From contig OZ020484.1 in assembly GCA_963971405.1 (NCBI GenBank), positions 39,082,770-39,146,769 on the forward strand: a stretch of 64,000 bases of DNA. Reading direction: 5' to 3'. The translations under genes were made by a program, and so were the position numbers. Below, one piece after another: positions 38,734 to 49,180 of this stretch. Under the pieces are notes generated by a model. It saw nothing but the letters and a program-made list of their open reading frames with translations. It was not told where the DNA came from and searched no databases. This DNA comes from Psococerastis gibbosa (taxonomy: Eukaryota; Arthropoda; Insecta; Psocodea; Psocidae). Within the stretch, counting starts at the first letter, position 1; every line of letters begins with the position of its first letter.

Positions 38734-39857
38734 ATGGTCACCATTATGACATTACTGGATAAAAGTAAAGCCTTTGACAGCGTTAACCATGATGTTCTAC
38801 TGGTTCGTCTATCAGCCTTGAACTTTTCGTCGGACGCTATTGCATGGGCAAAATCATATCTCAGTGGTAGAGTACAGATTGTAAAAATTGGCGAAAAACT
38901 ATCTGCAGCCTCCCCTATTCGCTCAGGAGTGCCTCAAGGCTCTGTCCTTGGTCCTCTCCTCTTTTCAATAAAATTTATGTGTCAGATTTAGCATCGAGTC
39001 TGAAATACTGTAGATACCATTTTTATGCAGATGATCTGCAGCTCTACGCGCATACGAATCAGTTCAACTTTGTTGCTACAGCGGATAAAGTCAATAACGA
39101 TCTAAAGAATGTGGAGGGTTGGTGTGGCAGTAATTTTCTTATGATAAACCCAAATAAGTGCCAGTCAATAATCCTTGGCTCCAGAAAGCTTGTGTCCAGA
39201 ATTATGAAAAGTGCCCCACCTCCGATTATAATAGGTGGTAGAAATATCCCCTACGAAGAGCAAGCCATTAAAAATCTTGGCCTCTACGTTGACCAGGATC
39301 TTACTTGGCATGATCATGCCAAAAGAGTGTGTAAAAAGGTTTTTTACTCCTTACACGTCCTGCAGCGCCTAAAATTTTTACTTCCTGTTGCTATAAAGCG
39401 AAATCTGATCCAATCATTAATATTTCCTATATTTGAGTATGTTGATTTGATTTACAGTAGTTGTAATGAAGTCGATGCTAGGCGCCTCCAATATGCGCAG
39501 AACTCATGCATGCGGTTCATTTACAATGTGAAACGGCGGGATCACATAACCCCACTCTACCGCAGGGCTCAGTGGCTGAAATTAGGTGAAAGAAGAACTT
39601 TCCACTCACTATTATTAGTATATAAGGTTTTGAACAGTGCAGCTCCTCCATATCTATATGACCGCCTAAAGCCATTGAATTCCCATAGAAATGGACTTGT
39701 ATTGCGAATACCCCGACATAACACAGCTTTATATGGTAGTTCTTTTTTTGTAAATGTCTGCCGCCAGTGGAACTCCCTAGATAAGGAAATTAGATCGCAG
39801 CCAAAGATTCGTGGGTTCAAAAGCCAGTTGCTGAAAAAATTACTAGAAACAGAATAG
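38734..39857 (+). pseudogene. LINE reverse transcriptase (CR1/jockey-like), 5'-truncated and frameshifted
   Basis: Two overlapping ORFs (38734-38991 and 38979-39857) form one reverse transcriptase broken by a one-base frameshift in the A-run near 38970. RT blocks are visible in order: DKSKAFDSVNHDVLL, SGVPQGSVLGPLLF, then YADD (39024-39035), the catalytic motif. The C-terminal tail has RLQYAQNSCMRFIYN, PPYLYDRLKPL and RQWNSLDKEIR, as in CR1/jockey-group elements. Endonuclease and ORF1 are absent, so the copy is 5'-truncated, as is usual for LINE insertions. Its 5' edge is about 430 bp upstream of the FAM193 start codon, and it is read away from that gene. Confidence 0.9.
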
Positions 39858-40087
39858 GTTTAGAATAAGAATACTGTCTAGATATTTACTGCATGTGTTT
39901 TTTTTTTACGTCACGTCACTTTAGAATAAGTTCTTTTTATGCATTGTTAGAATAAGATTGTTTACGTTAAGCGTATGTATTTTGTAAATTGTATTGTTTT
40001 TGGACGTGGGTTAGGCAGAAAAAGACTTTCTAGTCTTAAGTCTCACCCCGTAAATATAAGACGTTTATTATTATTATTATTATTATC
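39858..40087 (+). mobile_element. LINE 3' UTR with hairpin and TTA microsatellite tail
   Basis: After the RT stop, ~230 bp of untranslated sequence contains a small hairpin word AAGACTTTCTAGTCTT near 40023 and ends in (TTA)n at about 40066-40087. Microsatellite tails in place of poly(A) are typical of CR1-group LINEs. Similar hairpin-plus-tail ends occur at 1561-1650 and 22301-22390. Confidence 0.7.
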
Positions 40088-42891
40088 TACTGTGATAACA
40101 AACCAATCGACAAATTAAGTTATTTTATTTTATATAACTTACGGTATATTTTCTATTTAAAAAAAAAATTTTAAAACATTTAGCATGATTTTAATGTGCG
40201 CCTTTATTTTACACATAAGCATTACTACAAATGATAGTTATTGTATTATCTTAAGGCAACTGATCCGCCTCTATCCAATATTTATTAGTCATCGGCGTGT
40301 TCTGTCTTCGCCAACTCTTCTCACATCCATTATCTTTGCCCCATAGTGCATTTAGGCTACTGTTTACTGGTAGCCACTACATCTTAGTTTTCCTCATTCT
40401 ATTAGCTCAGACTTGTTTTGCTGTGATTTAAAAAAAAAATTCATAGCTTGATTGTACTGATTTACCTAATTTCTAATTTGAGATGATAATATTATTACTG
40501 TATCCTTCTCGATCTCGAACGGTAGGTTGACACCGCGTTAGCTATGTTGTGATAGGGGACGATCACGAAGAATCTTGGTTAAATTTAAAGTACGTATGTA
40601 ACTGCAAAGTAGTTGTGAGTTGCACACAAAATGGCAATAACAGCAATTAATGGAGAAATCTCACTGAGCCGGTTCGGTCTTTAAACTATTTGGTTGAAAC
40701 GTAGACCAGTTGAGTAACTATGTAAATATGAAACATCAATATAATAAATAGATAAAGTACCGTAGTATTTTGTTCAAACAGTGCAAGGCAATAATTTATC
40801 TATATTAGTCTGCTTTTCTATAATAAGAATTTTCGAAATTAGGCACTTGGAGGCGAAAAAGTATTCTCCGACTCTTTAACAATCGATAAATTAAATTCTA
40901 CCATATTCAAAGCCAGACAACTTATACAACATCTATGTCTTGATTCGTATGCCCAAACAGGCCAGGCCTAGCAAGGCAATGGGTAGTTAATTTTCATTTT
41001 CATAAAAAAAAGCCACTGTTACAGGCATAGAAAATGTATACAAAATCTTTGTCCAAAATTTAAATAAATAAATAAAATAATTTAAAACTAAGTTTAAAAA
41101 GACGACTTGCATATAGAAATAAAACATAAGCCTCCTCTGATTGGGGAGTCAGTTCTCCATTGTACCATCCATGCGTAACTTATAAGGAACTTCTTGGCAT
41201 TTTTCCACTCAAATATTGTAAAAACAAAAATCTAATATAATTTCAATTCGCGTTGTTGCTGCTAAATAAAGACAAATAATGATTCAAAATTGATTAAATA
41301 GTATAGTACAATATATTTTTAGTTTGTTATATGTGAATTTTAACCATTACTCTTAAGGTAAGACGAACAAGCTTCCAATACAATATTTCTGCATTTTGCA
41401 TTTTTTTTTTAAATCTGGACCAAATAATCAAAGATCTAAATATTGAATGTTGTTCTTTTGTGCTTGCATAGATGTCTGATTCTAGACATTCCTAAAATTT
41501 TCTTTATATTAAAACATGAACAACCGTTGAGGTCCTGACCGCAATTTTAATTATATATTCTTTTCAATAAAGAGCCACGCGATGTGCCCCTCTAAAATGG
41601 GTGGTAGGTACAATGGGAATTGATCCGCAAATCACATTGGGGCAAAGGTCCACCATCTTGGCAAATGCTATATGCAAGTTGTCCATAAGGAAAGCGCGGG
41701 AAACTTTTACAGTTCATAACAATTTTGCATAAAAATTACCAATGTTTATTAAAAAATTAATTTCGTTAGAGGAGTTCAAAGGAAAGTTTATGCTACTAAC
41801 CACAATTTTAGGCACCTACGCAAGAGTATAGTCAATTAGTTGTTATTAAAAAATTATATCTGTGAAATCAGGAACAATATTTTTTACTTAATTAATTCAT
41901 TTCTCGTTCCACAGCCGCCGAGACATAAAAAAGCATAAGAAAGAGCATATAAAAAACCCGAATATTTTACCAACTGATTTACAATTATTTCAAAAATTTG
42001 TTTGATGCACTGTAACTTGTTTTTCAGGATTTAATAATTTCAGATGCAAAAATGTAAATTTACTAGGAACACTTGATTTTTTTTTAATGAATTCATAAGG
42101 CCATATTTGTATCTATTGCAAAAGTTAAAATAGCCAGGCATCCTTTATCTACGAACTACTTGGAAATATCTTCCCGAACTTTGCGCAATAAAATTAACTA
42201 GCCTATGCAACATAATTCATAATTTGTAACTAATAAATCTAGTAAGATCCTATCTACTTTTGAGCAACGAATAGGACATGTATAAATTTCCACATTAAGA
42301 AGCGATTCAAGCTGCAAGTTAACTCACGGACGCTAGCCAAAGCAATCAGTAACATACATCCTTATTAACTTTCAAAAACTTACTATCATGAGAATCATTC
42401 ATTGTAAAAATGAAAAAATACTGAACTACTTTTTTGATAAAACTGTTTACGAGAAAAATTTATATTTATATATATATTTTTTAAGTATAGTGTACCCAAG
42501 GTCTCAATCCAAATATAGCTATGCCAGAATTTTTATGATTTGAAATGTACATTTTGACCAGACTAGAAACGAAATAAAAATAAGTACATTAGCTTCAATT
42601 TTTCCATAATTTATTTTGTTTGCCCGATTTCCTTTTAAAGAGGTATACTCAACAAAAAGCAAAAAATATTTAATGAGTGAACCTATTGAGGGAGAATAGG
42701 GTCACACAAGACATAAACGTATGTAGAAGTTCCAATTGGAGCTAACGACATGACCACCGGGGATGCTTAAACTGCATCCAAAGACCGGGAATATTCGTTA
42801 AAAAACTTGCGGCCACATAAGTCACTGTTTGCTGTTCATTTAGTCAACTACAAGAGAAGAACTTGCACGATTTTGATTGAATATGCCAATA
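40088..42891. other. Intergenic between the LINE tail and the GLMP 3' MITE
   Basis: Very AT-rich, with a weak repeat at 41883. No coding signal. Confidence 0.5.
41883..42075. repeat. Diverged relative of the 54019 element
   Basis: It shares TTAATTCATTTCTCGTTCCA, CAGC and a downstream TCAGATGCAAAAATGTAAAT-like stretch with 54019-54210. The right terminus was not found. Confidence 0.4.
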
Positions 42892-43277
42892 GGCGCCCAT
42901 TCCATTGACCGGCTAGGGCTATTTCCAAAAACAGTGACGTGGTAGCAGACATTCAAGACTTAGGTTTCGTTTCCATCGATCTCGCATTGCAGAATGCAAA
43001 TGACATTGACGGAAATTAGAATTTTTCTTTTTATAGAAATCTATTAAAATGTTTGTACTTAACATATCCCATGACACCATTTTTTAATTTTAGTTTGTTT
43101 GTTTGTGATTTTACTGTATGATCATTGATCAATTTTAACTATGGCATAGAGGAATATATAAACATTTCCGTCAATTCCGCAATGCGAGGTCGGTGGAAAC
43201 GCCACCTAAGTCTTGAATGTCTGCTACCACGTCACCGTTTTTGGAAATAGCTCTAGCCGGTCAATGGAATGGGCACC
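42892..43277. mobile_element. Composite TIR element, copy B, 3' of GLMP
   Basis: It is a close copy of 19735-20116 in the same orientation, with the same outer (GCGCCCATTCCATTGACCGG) and inner (CTCGCATTGCAGA) inverted repeats. The element ends 88 bp downstream of the GLMP stop codon. The minus-strand hexamer ATTAAA is kept at 43083-43088; the AATAAA of copy A is changed. Confidence 0.85.
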
Positions 43278-43364
43278 ATAATGATACTAGTGACCGCTCA
43301 CATGAAGATGTAAATTTTATACAATTTGAGATCGCAAAGGAACTACGTAACCAATGATATTACA

Positions 43365-46300
43365 TTACTCGAGAGACAATTCATCACTGTGTCTAGCGAA
43401 TCGACGAATACAGAGAAAAAGTCCTCCACAGATTACTAGTAAGGCGGGCAGCCCCAACCCGATGCCCATTACCAGCAGAACCAACATCGAAAATGTGTCC
43501 GTTTGTGGTATTCCGTAAGAAATAAGGAACGCCCTTAAAACAAATAAAGTTTATATATTAGTAATGGCAAGTGTAAAATTGGCAAAAACTTATAAAAGTG
43601 GAAGAACACGTTTGTTTTTTAATGCTTCGCACTTATCAATGTACGGCGCTTCGCTCTGTTGGGGAGCTATTTCAGTTGGACCCCCCTCCCCCTCCAACCG
43701 GTACCGGAGAATATGTGATACTAGAATATGGAATACTATAGCCTCCTGACCAGGCAGTCGAGCGTTTAAATTGCTTTCTCCTGTACGTTGTTAGTGCGTT
43801 AGGTTGCCAAGGGCAGACGGATGAAAATAAGCAATATGTCAAATTATTTAGATTTTATATGTATGGATAAGTAACTTACCAAGAAGTAAAGTTAGTTTTC
43901 TTGTAAAATCCATCTTGGGAAGACCCAAATGATACAATTGTGTGCTGCACCAAAATATCAGTCAGGTGTGAACCGTAAAATTTGTAGGCAAGACTGCCGT
44001 TGAGCTCTCGCATAGGCTCCTTGAGATACGAAGGCTCGAGCACTGCAACATCACTAGAGTTGCTGACACTTGGCTCAGCAGCAGTATACGCAACAGGTCT
44101 CCAATGTAAGTAACCACGGTCATTAGTGATGTTTTTTGTAGGAGTCAACAAGTCTACAACCTGAAATGAATAAGTTGTCTATAAAATTTATATTCGGTAT
44201 ACTTCTACATTAAATTAACTTAGCGATACATCTCTAGAGGAATTGCTACAGGATTCCCGGAAACGGGAATAATTGAACGAGAGCCATCTCGGTCCTTTCC
44301 AGCGCAAGTCGTTCGATCACTTAACGCAGAAAATAGTCGATATAAATAATGTAGGAGTGACGTCATCGTGGTGGGAAGTCACTCAATATGGTCATGCAAT
44401 AAATAAGCACAATTAATTTAATCGATAGGCGGCTATTCCACCGACTAATTTGCTTCACTAATTGTGGTGCCGACGTGGTAGCAGACATCATTAATAAGTC
44501 TCTGCCATATTTTAAGGAGACTATTATGTAGATACTTAACTTATCTATTATAAATTAAGTTATAATATGGTAGAGACTAGATGTCTGCTACCACGATTAG
44601 TGAAGCAAATTAGTCGGTGGAATAGCCGCCTTATAAAATCTGATCAGGATGTTTTGCTTACAGAAAATACCCCAGGCGAATTTTCATCGTCTAGATTTTT
44701 CCTAATATCCACTTCAAAGTTTTCACTATTTGGGAAGGAAGATGCGAAGACTAGATTGATTGCCCATCTGGTCTGATTGAAACTAGAATCTGACGACAAG
44801 CCCTCAAGGTAAACTCGAGCTTGCGAACTGTTGGCAGTATGCAGCAACCGAGGCAAAATAGCATCGTGATTTTCATCGCAAAACGCTGCCAACTGAAATC
44901 ATAAAATGGGAAAGTCAAATGTAAATAATAAAGTAGCATGAAATCAATGTTTCAAGTTGTTCAAAAAAGCTATAGGCTCAGTAGGCTATCATGTTGAAAT
45001 TTTCTTCAGAGAAGTTCCCCGTGGATAAGGAAATAAACTTTGTAATTTGAATCACCTAGAAATTGTAGATCTTTAATTAAATAATTATAATATATATTAG
45101 AATCCATATTTAAAGATTAATTTCCATAAGCTTATAACACAATTTAACTCTATAAGCAAATTCTGATAATCTGCTCTGTATGCAGGAAGAAAATACACTT
45201 AAGATGTAATTGTTTTACTTTCCTTTTGGAGAACGACTACCTATTTATACCAATTCACTAAGAGTCAATATCTATGAATAGTGAAAAAAACTTACTTGAA
45301 CAATTACTGATCCATTGAGGGGTAAATATCCACCTCCCCTCTGCTTGCCTTTTACTTCAACTACAGGGGAATCCAGTACATTATGTTTACCCTGTGACAA
45401 CTCCCAGGTAAATGCATCAAGATCATAGCTTACATTTTTGTAACCGCTCTTAATGAAGCCTGTGTCGTCTGCGTCATCGTATTCGACTAGCTGCATAAAA
45501 TACAGACATTTTCAATTCTATGTTCATAAGGTAGGCGTTGCCACTATTTAACTGTATTTGTGAATTTCCCCATTTTTATTTTTAATTTGAAATTATTCGA
45601 ATGAAGTCAGATAAGCCTATGGGTCTTCATCTATAGACGTCGTAAAAGAAAGAAAATTGTCCTTACTTTCCATATGGGCGAATTTTGAGCATTCCCCATC
45701 CGTTGAACCGAGTAACCAACTGAAGTTTTGTCAATATTGATGTTCAGACATGCTTTTTACCAGGGCTCTATATTAGACAGGTATTGTCATCCGCCATGTT
45801 GTATCCATTATAAGTCTGGTGTATAAGCCAAGTATTGGGAGTTTCCCTATTTATTTTTAGAAATTTATAGTTGTTTATTTATTATTATTTTAAAAAACTG
45901 TGCTACCAATTAGGGAAGTGCTTAAGAGTGTACAGCCCGTAGGCAATTGGCAACCCGAAATTTATTACTTTTTATTTTTTATTTAATTAACTAAGCATGT
46001 TATTAAAGATTTGGCTCATAAAAGTTGTAGAAGACTACTTCACGCATCATATAATAAGGTATTATTAGTTTTCGAAATTGTAGTTTTTTTATAAACATGC
46101 AAATATTTGAAGTTATTGTTTATAAAATATTTGCATGTTTACGAAAAAAACTACAATTTCGAAAATTAAAAATATCTTATAATATGATGCATGAAGTAGT
46201 TTTCTACAACTTTGATGAGCCAAATCTTTAATAACATGCTTAGTTAATTAAATAAAAAATAAAAAGTAATAAATTTCGGACTGCCACTTTTCTGCCGGCT

Positions 46301-47186
46301 GTGTACACTCTAAAATGTTACGAAGCGACTTGTGCATACCATGTATAGGACCAGCTACCTAGCAACTTACATTGATTTAACTAAGAGGTTTTTATCCTTT
46401 TACCTTTTAAAATGCTGATGAAACGCGATTCTTATTCAAATATATTTCAAACCATCGTGATTCTGTCCAGGACAGTATAATATTATAACTGTCTCTCTCA
46501 AAGCGATCTTGATATTTTTAACAACAAATAAAATAATTACCTTATCTAATATCACTATGAGAGAAAACTCCGGACTTGGTTTTATTTTTAAGGCACCTTT
46601 AGTGCCTGACATGAACATGGGCCAGTCAATTTTCAAACGGGCCCCTAAGCTTGTTCGAGCGAGTAGAAAGGATGGTTTACTGGTAAAATCCCATAGATAG
46701 TGAAGTGTGTCGTTTGGGCCTTCAGCTTTGATATGAAACAAGTTTACGTCACAGTACTCGTTAAAGTTAGGCCGGCACCCAGGGGCCTGCTCAATGGTTA
46801 CCTAAAAATTTAATAAAGTCACAATTTGTAATTTAGTTTTTAGGGAAGTTTGTTAAGGCACTTGCTAGACAATAACAAGAACCATGAAGGTCAGCTTGCA
46901 TAGCTATTGCCCTAGATACTAAAGGGTACATGATGACAGTTTTAAAATACACACGATTTACGAAAACGACACTTTCCAGTAAATAATAATGAATCCGTCT
47001 GTAACTATTACAATTTACTACGGTACTAGGTAAAATCGAAGACCATCATAAAATGAATCATGAACTAAAATGATTCAACAGAAGTTAGATTAAATTACAA
47101 CATACATTTCTATGAAGTTTTGAGTAGCATAAACCAAAAATATCCGATGCAATTGCAGCTGCTATGATGCAAAAGTAGGGTTTCAT
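43365..47186 (-). CDS. GLMP: Glycosylated lysosomal membrane protein (GLMP / NCU-G1)
   Basis: Exons: 47186-47106, 46801-46541, 45490-45296, 44892-44662, 44160-43880, 43533-43365. Phases agree and give 405 aa, the same length as human GLMP. Residues 1-20 form a signal peptide (MKPYFCIIAAAIASDIFGLC), which decided the first exon. The lumenal part carries ten N-glycosylation sequons. Family landmarks are LHYLWDFTSKPSFLLARTS, LPRLLHTANSSQ and YLHWRPVAY. One membrane segment at about 364-392 is followed by a 13-residue tail, RRFARHSDELSLE. GLMP is a heavily glycosylated type I lysosomal protein and the partner subunit of the MFSD1 transporter (known for mammals). The tail lacks the tyrosine sorting signal of the human protein and offers only an acidic/leucine stretch. 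A CLEAR box lies 172 bp upstream of the start. The first exon is short and predicted mainly from signal-peptide quality and phase. Confidence 0.93.
44426..44630. mobile_element. Palindromic MITE, TAGGCGG family, copy 6, GLMP intron 4
   Basis: The ends are GGCGGCTATTCCACCGACTA and its inverse. The arm AATTTGCTTCACTAAT is unique among the copies. The core GACGTGGTAGCAGACAT is followed by a longer AT-rich inner hairpin. Its edge lies 32 bp past the GLMP exon 4 donor site. Confidence 0.9.
45922..46314. mobile_element. Long foldback element, copy 2 (GLMP intron 2)
   Basis: Same family as 35650-36033. The left end is TTAAGAGTGTACAGCCCGTA; the right end is GTGTACACTCTAAAA with the TTAA eroded. The inner arms contain GCATGTTATTAAAGATTTGG and GCATCATATAATAAGG. 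Confidence 0.8.
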
Positions 47187-47357
47187 TCTGTCATGGCATA
47201 AGGCAAGATAAAGCAAAATTAAATTAATATAAATCAAACATTAGGTCTAAAACATTTGGCGATGTCAAGTCAACAGTTGTTGTCAACAACAAAGCAGTAA
47301 AGGCATGGATTACTACCACGGCACCTAGCCCACGCTGAACAAATGTCTTCACTTTTG

Positions 47358-47367
47358 GTCACGTGAC
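47358..47367. promoter_or_regulatory. Perfect CLEAR box (TFEB/Mitf site) upstream of GLMP
   Basis: The palindrome GTCACGTGAC at 47358-47367 is an exact match to the 10-base CLEAR consensus bound by TFEB/MITF factors at lysosomal genes. It lies 172 bp upstream of the GLMP start codon and 121 bp upstream of the divergent THAP-like exon. GLMP is a lysosomal gene, which makes a working site plausible. Confidence 0.7.
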
Positions 47368-47488
47368 AAAAGGGGTATTATGGCAAGAAGTGGTTGACTC
47401 CATTGCGTTCAATGCGATTTAGACGTATTTCATTGCCTGTTATTTAATCTATTTACACATTTATTGAGTTTTCCTTTGGTTTGACATA

Positions 47489-47571
47489 ATGGTCATATCT
47501 TCCTCTGCATCTAAATGCACTAATAGGTTCAAGATATGTCGAGAAACGGGGGAAAATATTACTTTTCACAA
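47489..47571 (+). pseudogene. Orphan first exon of a THAP zinc-finger protein
   Basis: The ORF opens MVISSSASKCTNRF, continues to a GENITFHK end, and is followed by a strong donor GTAAGT. THAP domains begin M-x-x-x-C-x-A-x-x-C-x-N-R and run to F-H-x-F-P, often with an intron after FHK, so length, spacing and splice position all fit. The first zinc-binding cysteine (position 5) is serine here, while Cys10 is kept. I found no second exon (FP...W...CSEHF) before PARS2; the downstream kilobase is G/C-run repeats. It may be a decayed gene, a displaced exon of a THAP gene, or the start of a P-element/THAP-type transposase. Its start is 302 bp from the divergent GLMP start. Confidence 0.5.
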
Positions 47572-47689
47572 GTAAGTGTTCGCATGGTTTGGTCATTAGT
47601 TGATGCAACATTTATGGGTTTATTTCAGTTTTATTAATCATTATCTTAACAAATCGCACACTTTCAATTGTCCTCAAGGCCGTAGCCAA

Positions 47690-48370
47690 GGGGGGATCCT
47701 TGGGGGCGGGGGGGGGGACCCCCCCCCCCCCCCGAGAGAAATAGCATTATTCTAGTTAGAATGGACTTTCGAAGGAAATTAAGAGACATTATTACTCAAG
47801 TAAGGGAAAAGCGATATTTTTTGGGCCACCGCCCCCCCCCCGAAAACTTTTTCTGAAACCGTTACTGCCCCGAAATGATTTTTGAAAATTATGAAATTAT
47901 TAGGCTTATTGATATTGACATCCCTAAATCAACACTGCAATATTTTTTCATTGATGATAGCACACAGAATATTCACATCGTGTAAGCATAATAAGTAGGC
48001 TATGAGATTTAAAAATTCGAATGCCGGTGTGGGTGGATCAGGGACGGATCCAGCTCATCATGGGGGGGGGGAGCTGTGGGTCAAAATAGGAAAAACCTAT
48101 GCAGTATCGATTAAATCAGAGCGTTATAAAAATTACCTTATAAAACAGATTCACTGATTATTTTTGGGGGGGGAGGGGGGGATACCCGCCCCCCTGTCAG
48201 ACAGCTGACAGCTGAAGGGGGGAGCTGCCCCCAAAATCTTATAAGCTAGCCTGTTGTAAGTTGCCTAACTTATTACGTTATAATGTAAAGGATACTGTTT
48301 TACATATGTTTATTATATTGTGAGCCAAATTACCCCCCCCCCCCCAATGGGCTGGATCTACTCCTGGTAT
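47690..48370. repeat. G/C-homopolymer repeat block
   Basis: Runs of 8-14 G or C occur at ~47702-47733, 47828, 48062, 48166 and 48332, near GGCCGTAGCCAAGGGGGG, GGATCC and AGGGACGGATCC words. Similar runs occur at 17381, 10731 and 61128. They look like pieces of one dispersed family; homopolymer lengths may also be assembly-sensitive. Confidence 0.6.
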
Positions 48371-48857
48371 AGGTAGGAGCCTAAATTTAGCAAGTTGAAC
48401 ACTTCAAATTTAGTCCCAATGCAATTAAATAGACGAACATGGTTAGATTGGACTAAATAGTTTGACTATATTTTGTTAAATTGCTGCTTGACACAATTTT
48501 TCTTAGTAACATATTCCTAGCTAAATATTAATAAATCTTCATAAATGCCGGTATGTGACCATAGAATATTGTTCTATAATAAATAAAAAAAATATTACAA
48601 AAGCAGAAAATGTCAATAAATCGTATTAAAAAAATTATTGAAAAACATCAAATTTACACGTAAGTGTATATGGCATGGAACGCTTCTGCCATAATATCCA
48701 AGATATCAGGTTTTGTCCGTTGCCGACATCCCTAGCGCTCCTGGTGTGTTTCCAGTGTATATATATATATAGTTCAATGAGTAAAAAGCACAAGCAACTA
48801 GCGAGATTTAACTGTTGAAAGTTGGCACTAATGGCACTTGGCAGCCTTGCCAGTTGG

Positions 48858-48990
48858 GTGGGTTTTTCATAGATGTCAATAGTGATAGTAATGGTGGTAT
48901 TGACGTGGCACCAGACATTAAAGACAGTCTAAAAATGTCTGCCACCACGTCAATAACAGCATTACTATCAGTATTGACGCCCTTGGAATA
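48858..48990. mobile_element. Palindromic MITE, copy 7, upstream of PARS2
   Basis: The arms GTCAATAGTGATAGTAATGG and their inverse pair around the core GACGTGGCACCAGACATTAA. The outer termini are degenerate (GGGTGGGTTTTTCATAG). The element ends about 190 bp before the PARS2 start codon. Confidence 0.75.
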
Positions 48991-49109
48991 CTCACCTTGA
49001 GAAGGGAAACTTTATATTGTTTTGTTGGCGAAATGGCGAATGTCGAGTGGCGACAACGATTCACTTTGTTGATAAAAATGGATGTGATTGGCTATAAACT
49101 ATAAAGTAC

Positions 49110-49131
49110 TATATATATATATATATATATA
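49110..49131. repeat. (AT)n microsatellite
   Basis: About eleven AT units, 50 bp upstream of the PARS2 start codon. Confidence 0.8.
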
Positions 49132-49180
49132 GACAAATATTTTGTGTACAAAAATCTTTAAAAATTAGGCAAATCTTAAA

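Noticed and set aside
39569..39820. Minus-strand ORF over the LINE
   Set aside because: Shadow of the reverse transcriptase C-terminus.
47694..48345. Possible G-quadruplex or promoter CpG island near PARS2/GLMP
   Set aside because: The G and C runs recur at several unrelated loci with the same neighbouring words, so they are better explained as repeat family pieces.
48815..49000. 61-codon ORF upstream of PARS2
   Set aside because: It is translated from hairpin MITE copy 7.
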